From Kribbella jiaozuonensis (GTDB lineage Bacteria > Actinomycetota > Actinomycetes > Propionibacteriales > Kribbellaceae): DNA of 64,000 nucleotides. The stretch lies in assembly GCF_005233875.1 (NCBI RefSeq), contig NZ_SZPZ01000003.1:1234489-1298488 (forward strand), given 5' to 3'. The stretch's first letter is position 1. Each line of letters begins with the position of its first letter. The notes under the pieces were generated by a model, which saw nothing but the letters and a program-made list of their open reading frames with translations, was not told where the DNA came from and did no database searches. This document shows, in pieces, positions 17,132-24,678 of the stretch. The position numbers and the translations under genes are program-made.

Positions 17132-18930
17132 CTGACGCGCTCCGAACCGCCCCGGCGCGCTCTGGCTGCGGCGTTGAGGCGGTCCGGGAGCGGGAGGTGA
17201 GCGACCCGGTTGAGGTAGCCCATGTCGCGGAGGATCGTGTGTGAGGCCGCGGCTGCCGCAGCTCCTGGCTGGTAGCCCGCCGCGAAGCCGACGGCTTCGA
17301 ACATGTCGACGTCGTTGCTGCCGTCCCCGATCGCGACCGTGCGTTCGCGCGGGATCCCGAGCTCCTCGTTCCACCGACGGATCGCGGTGACCTTGCCGGG
17401 TCCGTCGACGAGTCCGCTGACCTCACCCGTCAGTACGCCGTCCTCGATCCCGAGCGTGCCCGCGGCGTACCGCTCGACGCCGAGACGTTCCGCGAGCGGC
17501 CCGACGATCGTGTCGAACCCGCCGCTCGCGATTGCGACCTCGTGGCCTGCCGCCTTCAGGTCGCGGATCAGATCCTCGACGCCTTCGCTCAGCTCGACGG
17601 TCTCCGCGACCTGGCGGACCAGCGAGGCGTCGACACCACGCAGTACGGCGATCTTCGCGCGGATCGACGTCTCGTAGTCCGGGGCGTGTACTGCGTTGAC
17701 CTCGGGCAGCCGCCCGGCGAGCTCGGCCAGCGTGGCGAGGGTGTCGTGTTTGCTGATCGTCTGGTCGACGTCGAACACGAACAGGTGTTTCTGCATCGGA
17801 ACGATGGGTTCCTTGTCAGCAGTCCCCGGGCTGAGCGCGTGACTCATCGCCGACGAGACCTCGCTCCGGACCGACGGCCGCCACTGTCCACGCGCCGGAT
17901 CCCACACGCCGTTCGACTGATCCGCGGCGCCGTCCAGGAACGTGGTGATCGTGCCGACCATCTCCCCGAACTCCGGGTAGTCCTTAAGCTGCGCGATCCG
18001 CGACCGCAGCTGCTCGAACCCCTGGTGCCAAAGGATTTCGGTCTCGCCGTCCTGAGCCGGCGCCTGCCCGTAGAACCGATACGGGTACGGCGGTCCGCTG
18101 CGACCAGCCTCGCGCCAGTGCCAGTTCTCGGCCAACGCGTTCCGCAGCTTGTCGCCGTCCACCGGGCAGGTCTGCGCGATGTAGTACAGGTCGGCGATGT
18201 CCTTGAAGCGGGGAGCGAGGATGCCGTCGCCGACGCCGGGCTGGCAGGCGAGCGCCGCCATCTTGTCGGCCGCGAGATCCGCGACCGGCCGCAGCAGCGG
18301 CGTGATCGGCTGCAGACCAGGGAGTTGTACGCCGACGAGCGACCGCCGCGCGCGCTCGGACTCGCTCGTCCGCTGGATCATCGTCGGCAGCTTCACGTCG
18401 ATCTCGATCGAGAAGCTGTCCCCGTCACGCCGTACGCCGAGTGGGCCGCGGGTGTCGTCGACCGGGTGTACGTCGACGGTGAAGACGGCATGTCCGCTGC
18501 CCGCGACCTTCACGTCCCGGGTCGTGTAGCGGACCAGTCCGCCGAGACCGACGCCGCCGTCGAGGGGCGCGCGGCCCTCCGGGGCGACCGCGAGGATGGC
18601 GTCGCGGACCTTGTCGACGTACTCGTCGGCGTCGAAGGCGCTGTTGTAGATGTCGAGATCGTTCGCCGTCCGCGCCATCTCGTACACCGGATCGATGTCG
18701 CCGCCGGCCGTCGCGGGCCAGCTTTCGGCGTACGCCGCGAGCGGGTTCGAACCGGTCGCCTCCCAGGTGTCGCCGTCCTGGTTCAGCAGGCTGATGAGGT
18801 CACCGGCGATCAGTTGGCGCTTCGCGCGGTCGGCCGAGAATCGCGGCGTACTGATGTCGTCGAGGTGCTTGGTGAGCGCAGCCCAGGTGCGGAAGGCGCG
18901 ACGAAACTCGCGCACATCGAGGTGGCGCAT
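17128..18930 (-). CDS. AbiEii-like nucleotidyltransferase fused to a SerB-like HAD phosphatase
   Basis: 600-residue two-domain protein. Residues 1 to ~345 look like the AbiEii/MenT nucleotidyltransferase family: Gly60-Ser61 followed by Asp91-Leu-Asp93 (ARTANDLDIY), a third acid at Asp178 (SIEIDV), Lys223, and Lys243-Asp244 in RFKDIADLYYIAQ. Residues ~380-600 are a HAD-IB phosphatase: motif I Asp387-Val-Asp389 (VFDVDQT), motif II Ser469 (ASGGF), Lys513, motif III Asp536 and Asp540 (GDGSNDVDM). The frame is continuous. The start at 18930 is chosen because upstream sequence belongs to the partner gene, five bases away. An internal ATG at codon 379, after AAGGAA, could also make the phosphatase alone. 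The toxin role is inferred from the AbiEi-like neighbour. Confidence 0.8.
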   Translation of the reverse strand: MRHLDVREFRRAFRTWAALTKHLDDISTPRFSADRAKRQLIAGDLISLLNQDGDTWEATGSNPLAAYAESWPATAGGDIDPVYEMARTANDLDIYNSAFDADEYVDKVRDAILAVAPEGRAPLDGGVGLGGLVRYTTRDVKVAGSGHAVFTVDVHPVDDTRGPLGVRRDGDSFSIEIDVKLPTMIQRTSESERARRSLVGVQLPGLQPITPLLRPVADLAADKMAALACQPGVGDGILAPRFKDIADLYYIAQTCPVDGDKLRNALAENWHWREAGRSGPPYPYRFYGQAPAQDGETEILWHQGFEQLRSRIAQLKDYPEFGEMVGTITTFLDGAADQSNGVWDPARGQWRPSVRSEVSSAMSHALSPGTADKEPIVPMQKHLFVFDVDQTISKHDTLATLAELAGRLPEVNAVHAPDYETSIRAKIAVLRGVDASLVRQVAETVELSEGVEDLIRDLKAAGHEVAIASGGFDTIVGPLAERLGVERYAAGTLGIEDGVLTGEVSGLVDGPGKVTAIRRWNEELGIPRERTVAIGDGSNDVDMFEAVGFAAGYQPGAAAAAASHTILRDMGYLNRVAHLPLPDRLNAAARARRGGSERVS

Positions 18931-18935
18931 GCCAG

Positions 18936-19580
18936 TCAGCCCTTCGCGGCGGCGTCGAGCGCGGCCTGGAGCCAGGCGGGCCCGTCGTACGCCTGATCGG
19001 CGAACTGCTCGGTGAGCTCGGTGCCGAGGCGGTCGGACGTCGTCCAGCCCTGGCTGATGAAGGACCGAGCCAGCCGGCCGAGGTCGGAAAGGTCGAGGCC
19101 TTGGCCGTCGGAGAGGTCGGCCAGGGTGCGCGCCGGGCCGGTGACCGGAAGGCCTTCGATCACAGTGCACTCGTCCTCACGGACCGAGCGCGGATGCACC
19201 GTGACGCCGTTGGGTAGGTCCTTCCGGGCTCGGCCGGAGAACTCGATCCCGTCTGCGCTGACGCTGCCGGCGCCGTACAGCTCGGCTGCGGATCGGTGCG
19301 ACACGACCAGGGTGGTCAGGGGTCGTTCCCAGGCAGGGGTGGCGTCGGCCAGGAGCCAGGTCGCGTACAGCGTTTGATGTGCGTGGCTCGCCCCGGCCCG
19401 GACCCGGATCACGCCGTCGATGACGGGTTCGACGATCTCGGCGTCCTGCCATTGCGCGAGGACCTGGTCGGTCACCTGGTCGTGCAGTTGGGCGATCGCG
19501 ACCAGGCCGTGCTGACCCTCGGCCAATGCGCAGAGCCGCGCGAACGCCTCCAGGTTCTTAGGCCGTGCGAAGCCCTTCAT
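18936..19580 (-). CDS. AbiEi-like antitoxin / transcriptional regulator
   Basis: 214 residues, with the layout of type IV antitoxin AbiEi-family proteins: an N-terminal winged-helix part (HGLVAIAQLHDQ, IVEPVIDGVIRV), then the characteristic middle VVSHRSAAELYGAG and the PVTGPARTLADLSDGQG block. In AbiE systems this partner represses the operon and neutralises the nucleotidyltransferase. It lies five bases upstream of the AbiEii-HAD fusion and is co-transcribed. ATG at 19580 preferred over a TTG two codons upstream. Some proteins with this block are annotated as unrelated DUF559-like or regulatory proteins, so the antitoxin call rests partly on the neighbour. Confidence 0.78.
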   Translation of the reverse strand: MKGFARPKNLEAFARLCALAEGQHGLVAIAQLHDQVTDQVLAQWQDAEIVEPVIDGVIRVRAGASHAHQTLYATWLLADATPAWERPLTTLVVSHRSAAELYGAGSVSADGIEFSGRARKDLPNGVTVHPRSVREDECTVIEGLPVTGPARTLADLSDGQGLDLSDLGRLARSFISQGWTTSDRLGTELTEQFADQAYDGPAWLQAALDAAAKG

Positions 19581-19753
19581 CGTCAACCCCGTAGCCGTAT
19601 CGGTGGACAGTTGCCGCGATCATCATCCAGCCCTTGTGGTTCAGGAAGATGAACAGCTGGTGGTCGGAAAGTTTCGCTGAGTACTGGCCAATCGACGGAT
19701 TGTGCCGGAATGCTGGGGTGCGACAGGTTCCTTCCCCGCCCCGGAGGTGTCCG

Positions 19754-20494
19754 ATGTCCATCACGTTCCCGCGACTGTTCGCCGTACTGCTGCTGTTTGC
19801 CGCAACCCTGACCGCGTCGCAGGTCGTGGCCACGACGGTCGCGCACGCGGACGGTTGCTATACCTGGGGCCGCACGCTCAGCCAGGGGATGAACGGCGAG
19901 GACGTGCGGCAGTTGCAGATCCGGGTCGCCGGCTATCCCGGGTACGGCGGTCATCTCGCGACCGACGGTGATTTCGGGCCGGCCACGAAGGCGGCGGTGC
20001 AGCGCTTCCAGTCGGCGTACGGGCTGGGTGCGGACGGGGTCGCCGGGCCGGCGACGTTCAGCAAGATCTACGCGCTGCAGGACGACGACTGCACGCCGAT
20101 CCATTTCACGTACGCCGAGCTGGATGACGGCTGCGGTGGGTCCGGGTACGACGGCGGGCCGTTGTCGGAGGCGGCGACCAAGGCGAACGCGCTGCAGACG
20201 ATGTGGCAGCTCGAGGCGCTTCGTCACGCACTCGGCGACCAGGCCCTCAACATCTCGAGCGGCTTCCGCAGCATCCCGTGCAACAACTCGGTCGGCGGCG
20301 CGAGCAACAGCCAGCACCTGTACGGCCGCTCCGCCGACCTCACCGGCGTCCACTCCTTCTGCACAATGGCAAAGGAAGCCCGCAACCACGGCTTCGGCGG
20401 CATCTTCGGCCCGGGCTACCCCGACCACAACGACCACACCCACGTAGACATCCGCACCACAAACTCCTGGAGCGCCCCCAACTGCGGCATCTAG
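19754..20494 (+). CDS. Secreted peptidoglycan-binding M15 D,D-carboxypeptidase
   Basis: 246 residues. Signal peptide at ~1-32 ending AHA. Peptidoglycan-binding type 1 domain ~45-105 (GMNGEDVRQLQIRV, DGDFGPATKAAVQRFQ, DGVAGPATFSKI). C-terminal peptidase M15A domain with zinc and catalytic residues His188, Asp195 (QHLYGRSADL) and His230 (NDHTHVDI). It probably trims peptide stems of peptidoglycan outside the cell. ATG with GGAGGTGT upstream decides the start; a longer open frame without a signal peptide was rejected. Six cysteines in the mature part suggest disulfides. Confidence 0.9.
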   Translation: MSITFPRLFAVLLLFAATLTASQVVATTVAHADGCYTWGRTLSQGMNGEDVRQLQIRVAGYPGYGGHLATDGDFGPATKAAVQRFQSAYGLGADGVAGPATFSKIYALQDDDCTPIHFTYAELDDGCGGSGYDGGPLSEAATKANALQTMWQLEALRHALGDQALNISSGFRSIPCNNSVGGASNSQHLYGRSADLTGVHSFCTMAKEARNHGFGGIFGPGYPDHNDHTHVDIRTTNSWSAPNCGI

Positions 20495-20497
20495 CCG

Positions 20498-21745
20498 TCA
20501 GAGGAGCTGGCTCACCGTGTGGATGATGAGGCCGACGAGGGCGCCGACGACGGTGCCGTTGATGCGGATGAACTGTAGGTCCCGTCCGACGTGGAGCTCG
20601 ATGCGGGCGGAGGCCTCGCGGCCGTCCCAGCGTTCGATGGTGTCGGAGATGACGGAGACGATCTCGGTGCCGTACGTGCGTACGACGTACCCGACGGCCT
20701 CGGATGCGCGGGTGTCGACCCTCGTGCGGAGCCCTTCGTCGTTCTGGAGCCGGTGGCCGAGGTCCTGTAGCGCCTTCACCGCGCGGGCTCGCAGCGTGCT
20801 GTCCGGGTCGTTGATCGAGTCGATCAGCGCGGTCCGCATCGCGTCCCAGACCGCGGTCAGACTCGAGCCCATGTCGGGATGCGTGAGCATCCGCGCCTTC
20901 CACGCCTCGAACCGTTCCATCGTCTCCGGGTCGTGCTGCAGATCGTCGGCCAGTTGCGCAAGCAGCCGGTCGACAGCCCGCCGCGCCGGGTGCGCCTGGT
21001 TGTCGCGTACGTCGGCCAGCCACGCCAGCGCCTCGCGGTGGATCCGGTCGATCACCAGCCGGTCCACCCACTGCGGCGACCAGCGCGGCGCCCGCGGACC
21101 GACCACGTCCGCGAGCAGCTCCCGGTTATTCGCCAGCCAGTCGTACGCCTCGACCATCAGCAGGTCGAACAGTGCGTGATGCGCGCCGTCCTCGACCACC
21201 GACTGCACGAAGTGCCCCGCGATCGGGCTCAGCGGCTCCTTCACGAACCGCGGCAGCAACGACCCCCGCACGAACGCGGCCACATCCTCGTCGCCGAGCC
21301 TCGGCAACGCCGCCCCGATCGTCCGGGCGCCCTCCGCCACGATCCGCTCGGCGTGGTTGCCGTCCGCAAGCCACTCACCGGCCCGCCGGCTCACCTCCGC
21401 CGTACGCATCTTCTCCCCGACGACTTCCTCGGACAGGAAGTTCTCGGTGACGAACTGCTCCAGGCTCTCGGCCAGGCTGTCCTTCCGGGTCGGCACGATC
21501 GCGGTGTGCGGGATCGGCAGCCCGAGCGGGTGCCGGAACAGCGCCGTCACCGCGAACCAGTCGGCCAGCGCGCCCACCATCGCCGCCTCGGATGCCGCGT
21601 TCAGGTACGCCCAGCCGCCGCCGTGGTGCAGCGTCGCCACGTAGATCACCGCGGCGAGCACCAGCAGCGCCAACGCCACCGACCGCATCTGCCGCAGCCC
21701 ACGCCGCCGTACCTGATCGGCCGCGCTCAGGGTCATTGTCGCCAT
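20498..21745 (-). CDS. DUF445 family membrane-anchored protein
   Basis: About 415 residues, YjiN/DUF445 type. N-terminal helix (ALALLVLAAVIYVATLHHGG) then AASEAAMVGALADWFAVTALFRHPLGLPIPHTAIVP in two adjoining stretches, the hallmark of the family; long helical cytoplasmic middle; C-terminal hydrophobic VVGALVGLIIHTVSQLL. Function of the family is not established. The start at 21745 is chosen because the longer frame reads antisense to the MFS gene. Convergent with the M15 peptidase gene, four bases apart. Confidence 0.87.
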   Translation of the reverse strand: MATMTLSAADQVRRRGLRQMRSVALALLVLAAVIYVATLHHGGGWAYLNAASEAAMVGALADWFAVTALFRHPLGLPIPHTAIVPTRKDSLAESLEQFVTENFLSEEVVGEKMRTAEVSRRAGEWLADGNHAERIVAEGARTIGAALPRLGDEDVAAFVRGSLLPRFVKEPLSPIAGHFVQSVVEDGAHHALFDLLMVEAYDWLANNRELLADVVGPRAPRWSPQWVDRLVIDRIHREALAWLADVRDNQAHPARRAVDRLLAQLADDLQHDPETMERFEAWKARMLTHPDMGSSLTAVWDAMRTALIDSINDPDSTLRARAVKALQDLGHRLQNDEGLRTRVDTRASEAVGYVVRTYGTEIVSVISDTIERWDGREASARIELHVGRDLQFIRINGTVVGALVGLIIHTVSQLL

Positions 21746-21780
21746 ACCCCGATTCAACCAAGTGGGCGGTGACGAGGAGG

Positions 21781-22989
21781 TCAGGCAAGCACCTGATTTG
21801 TCCCTCGACGTTCTATCAGGCCGGAAATCAGAGCCAGAAGCAGGCCCGCGACGGCGAGTGCGGAACCCAGCCGGCTCGGCCATTCGTAGCCGTAGCCGGC
21901 CGCGAGTACGACGCCGCCGAGCCAGGCGCCCAGTGCGTTGGCGATGTTCAGCGTCGAGTGGTTGAGCGACGCGGCCAGCGACTGGCCCTCGTGGGCAACG
22001 TCCATCAAGCGGGTCTGCAGCGCCGGCACGAGGATGCTCGCCGAGCACCCCATCGCGAAGACCGCGACCAGCGCCCCGGTCCGCGTCTGTGCGAGCCAGC
22101 CGAACGCCCCCAGTACGACGGCTACCGCGACGAGCCCGCCGTACACGCTGCCCATCAGCGACCTGTCGGCGAGCCGGCCGCCGACGACCGTCCCGACCGT
22201 CATGCCCACGCCGTACACGGCCAGCACGATCGTCACCGCGGACTCCGAGAACCCGGCCAGTTCCGTCATCGTCGGGGTGATGTAGGAGTACGTCGCGAAC
22301 ATCCCGCCGAAGCCGACCATCCCGACCAGCAGAGCCATCCACACCTGTGGCCGCGCCAGAGCGCTCAGCTCGCTGCGGATGTTCACGTCGCTGCCGACCG
22401 GCTGCGGCGCTACCCAGAACCACACCGCGACCAGCGTCAGCAGGCCCAACGCTCCGACCGCCAGGAACGGCACCTGCCACCCGAGCCGCTGTCCCAGCAA
22501 CGTCGTCAGCGGTACGCCGATGATGTTCGCGATCGGCAACCCGACCATCGTCATCGACACCGCCCGTGCACGTCGCTCGGGCGCCACCATCGACGCCCCG
22601 ACAACAGCGCCGATCCCGAAGAACGCGCCGTGCGGCAGCCCGGACAGGAACCGCGCCGCCATCAGGAACTCGTAGCTCGAGGCAACAGCCGACAACACGT
22701 TGCCGACCACGAACACTGCCACCAGGCCAAGCAGCAACCGCTTTCGCCCGGTCCGCGCGCCGAGCGCCGCGATCACCGGAGCACCGACCACGACACCCAG
22801 CGCGTACGCCGAGATGACGTGGCCGGCCGTCGGGATCGACACGTGCACGCCGTCCGCGATCTGCGGCAGCAGCCCCATCGAGACGAACTCGGTGGTCCCG
22901 ATCGCGAAACCACCGGTCGCCAGCGCGAACAACGCCAGGCTGACATGCCGCGCAGTACCGCGTGTGTCAGGAGTCACCGAACTTGTCAC
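21781..22989 (-). CDS. MFS transporter, AraJ/DHA1-type
   Basis: 402 residues, 12 predicted helices. Motif A between helices 2 and 3 is ALGARTGRKRLLL; GIGTTEF-like start (FAIGTTEFVSMGLLPQIA) and PHGAFFGIGAVV resemble the AraJ/YdhP/Cml branch of drug or sugar effluxers. The GTG start overlaps the end of the upstream membrane-protein gene by 23 bases, so the two are likely one operon; an in-frame GTG four codons later is possible. Substrate unknown. Confidence 0.9.
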   Translation of the reverse strand: MTSSVTPDTRGTARHVSLALFALATGGFAIGTTEFVSMGLLPQIADGVHVSIPTAGHVISAYALGVVVGAPVIAALGARTGRKRLLLGLVAVFVVGNVLSAVASSYEFLMAARFLSGLPHGAFFGIGAVVGASMVAPERRARAVSMTMVGLPIANIIGVPLTTLLGQRLGWQVPFLAVGALGLLTLVAVWFWVAPQPVGSDVNIRSELSALARPQVWMALLVGMVGFGGMFATYSYITPTMTELAGFSESAVTIVLAVYGVGMTVGTVVGGRLADRSLMGSVYGGLVAVAVVLGAFGWLAQTRTGALVAVFAMGCSASILVPALQTRLMDVAHEGQSLAASLNHSTLNIANALGAWLGGVVLAAGYGYEWPSRLGSALAVAGLLLALISGLIERRGTNQVLA

Positions 22990-23959
22990 ACCTGATTGTC
23001 GCAGAGATCAGCAGGGCCACCGCGAGGAGGGCGAAGACCGCGTTCCCGATCAGATCGGCTGTCCGCGGGGCATCGAAAATGGGGGCTTCCGGGAAGGCGT
23101 GCCACGCGTAGGTGAGCATGGCGCCGCCTGCCACGGCCAGCGCGTGCATCTGGGTCCAGCCGGTCCGGCGCGAGCAGTACACCAGCACGGTCGCCGCCAC
23201 GGCGTCGATGAGGAGCATGACGGCCGCGGCCAGCCAGGCGTTCTTCACCAGGTCACTCGTCACCATCCAGGCCGAGCTCAACGCCAGCGCCGCGATCGCG
23301 AACACCCAGGCCGGTGGCACTGTGCCGGTCGTACGACGCTGGGGCCGCCGGCCGACCCGGGCCGCGACGAAGACCAGGACGACGATCGCGATCACGACGC
23401 CGGCGAACTGGGCCGGGGATGCGACGAAGGAGTCCGTGCCGAGCTGGATGGCGGTCGTGGCGATGATGCCGACGACGAACAATGCGGCGTACACGCTGAA
23501 GCCGACCTTGCCGAGCCATGGTTCGCGGCGTCGTCGTGACATCGACTCGACCACGACGATCGGCACCGTGATGCTCCAGATCGTGTGCAGCCCGAGCACG
23601 AACACCGTCCACGGCGCACCCATCCCGAGGAAGCCGATGTGGCCGGGGTCGAGGAGTCGCTGGCCGGCGTAGTTCGGGTTGAACAGTGACTGGGTGGTGA
23701 TGCCTTCCTCGAGGACTCCGTACGCGAGGGCGAGGATCACCACGCTCGGATAACCCCACCCGCGCCGCCGCACGACCTCCCGGATCAGGACCGCGCCGCC
23801 GCCGTACAGCGGGGCCAGGCCGATCAGAGCGAACAGCGCGGTGATCGGGATGTTCCCGAGCAGGAACTCCGCGACCAGGGGCGACAGGAAGAACAGGCCA
23901 AGGGCGGGCAGGGCTCGCTTCACACTCGTTTGCTGGGGCGCGGTAATCGTCATGCTCAT
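22967..23959 (-). CDS. Polytopic membrane protein of unknown function
   Basis: About 330 residues with roughly nine hydrophobic helices and short loops. It starts with LPALGLFFLSPLVAEFLLGN, and contains GVLEEGITTQSLFNPNYAGQ and GLHTIWSITVPIVVVE. Not recognised as a transporter family. It is divergent from the TetR gene, whose palindrome lies in the 125-base interval, and overlaps the downstream MFS gene. A TetR-controlled export or membrane cassette is a reasonable guess. Confidence 0.78.
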   Translation of the reverse strand: MSMTITAPQQTSVKRALPALGLFFLSPLVAEFLLGNIPITALFALIGLAPLYGGGAVLIREVVRRRGWGYPSVVILALAYGVLEEGITTQSLFNPNYAGQRLLDPGHIGFLGMGAPWTVFVLGLHTIWSITVPIVVVESMSRRRREPWLGKVGFSVYAALFVVGIIATTAIQLGTDSFVASPAQFAGVVIAIVVLVFVAARVGRRPQRRTTGTVPPAWVFAIAALALSSAWMVTSDLVKNAWLAAAVMLLIDAVAATVLVYCSRRTGWTQMHALAVAGGAMLTYAWHAFPEAPIFDAPRTADLIGNAVFALLAVALLISATIRCDKFGDS

Positions 23960-24052
23960 CACTCTGAGGTCCGTGGGGCGGTCGTACGGATGCGATCCGT
24001 CCGGTTCCGGCGCTGACGGATGTCATGGCTCAGGGTTCGACCAGGGTCATTC

Positions 24053-24073
24053 TCCCTATACGGCGTATAGGGA
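24053..24073. promoter_or_regulatory. 21-bp palindrome between TetR and the divergent membrane-protein operon
   Basis: Perfect palindrome with 10-bp arms TCCCTATACG and CGTATAGGGA around a single G. It sits immediately upstream of the TetR start and in front of the divergent operon, the classic place for a TetR operator. Autoregulation and control of both directions is inferred. Confidence 0.75.
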
Positions 24074-24084
24074 ATGTGTATTTA

Positions 24085-24678
24085 ATGGTCGCTATGAACG
24101 ACGTGACGACCAAGGACCGGATCACCGCCGCGGCGACGTACCTGCTGACCGAGCACGGCGCGGCCGGGGTGTCGATGCGGAAGGTGGCGGCCGCGGTCGG
24201 GATCACACCGATGGCGATCTACCAGTACTTCCCGGACCGGGAGACGCTTCTGAACGCGATCGCCGACGCGGCGTTCGTCGAGCTGGTCCGCCGGTGGGAG
24301 TCGGCGGAGCGTCCTACTGCGGCGGATGAACTGCTGCGGGAGATGCTGATCGATCACGTCGACTTCGCGCTCGAGCATCCCCGGCTCTACGACTACATGT
24401 TCACCGAGCGGCGTGACCAGGCGCGGAAGTTCCCCGCGGACTTCCGGGCCCGCAAGTCACCCACGCTCAACCTCGTCGCCGACGCGATCACCGCCGGCGT
24501 CGACCAGCAACTGTTCCGCGCCGACACGGACATCTGGGAAACCAGCCTGATGTTCGCCGCCCTGCTCCACGGCCTGATCCAACTCCACCACGGCGACCGC
24601 ATCGGCATGCCGGAGCAATCCTTCCGCGCCCTCTGCCTCCGCCTGGGCGAAAGGATGATCGATGAACTACGTATCTAG
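24085..24678 (+). CDS. TetR/AcrR family regulator
   Basis: About 197 residues. N-terminal HTH ITAAATYLLTEHGAAGVSMRKVAAAVGITPMAIYQYF matches the TetR pattern (quoted here as the run from residue ~10 to 47, key residues G-V/S-M-R and Y-Q-Y-F). The C-terminal ligand domain has a TetR_C-like MFAALLHGLIQLHHGDR. ATG at 24085 is taken because of AGGGA upstream; ATG at 24094 and GTG at 24076 are alternatives. The palindrome at 24053-24073 is its probable operator. The 3' end overlaps the next gene by 17 bases. Confidence 0.88.
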   Translation: MVAMNDVTTKDRITAAATYLLTEHGAAGVSMRKVAAAVGITPMAIYQYFPDRETLLNAIADAAFVELVRRWESAERPTAADELLREMLIDHVDFALEHPRLYDYMFTERRDQARKFPADFRARKSPTLNLVADAITAGVDQQLFRADTDIWETSLMFAALLHGLIQLHHGDRIGMPEQSFRALCLRLGERMIDELRI

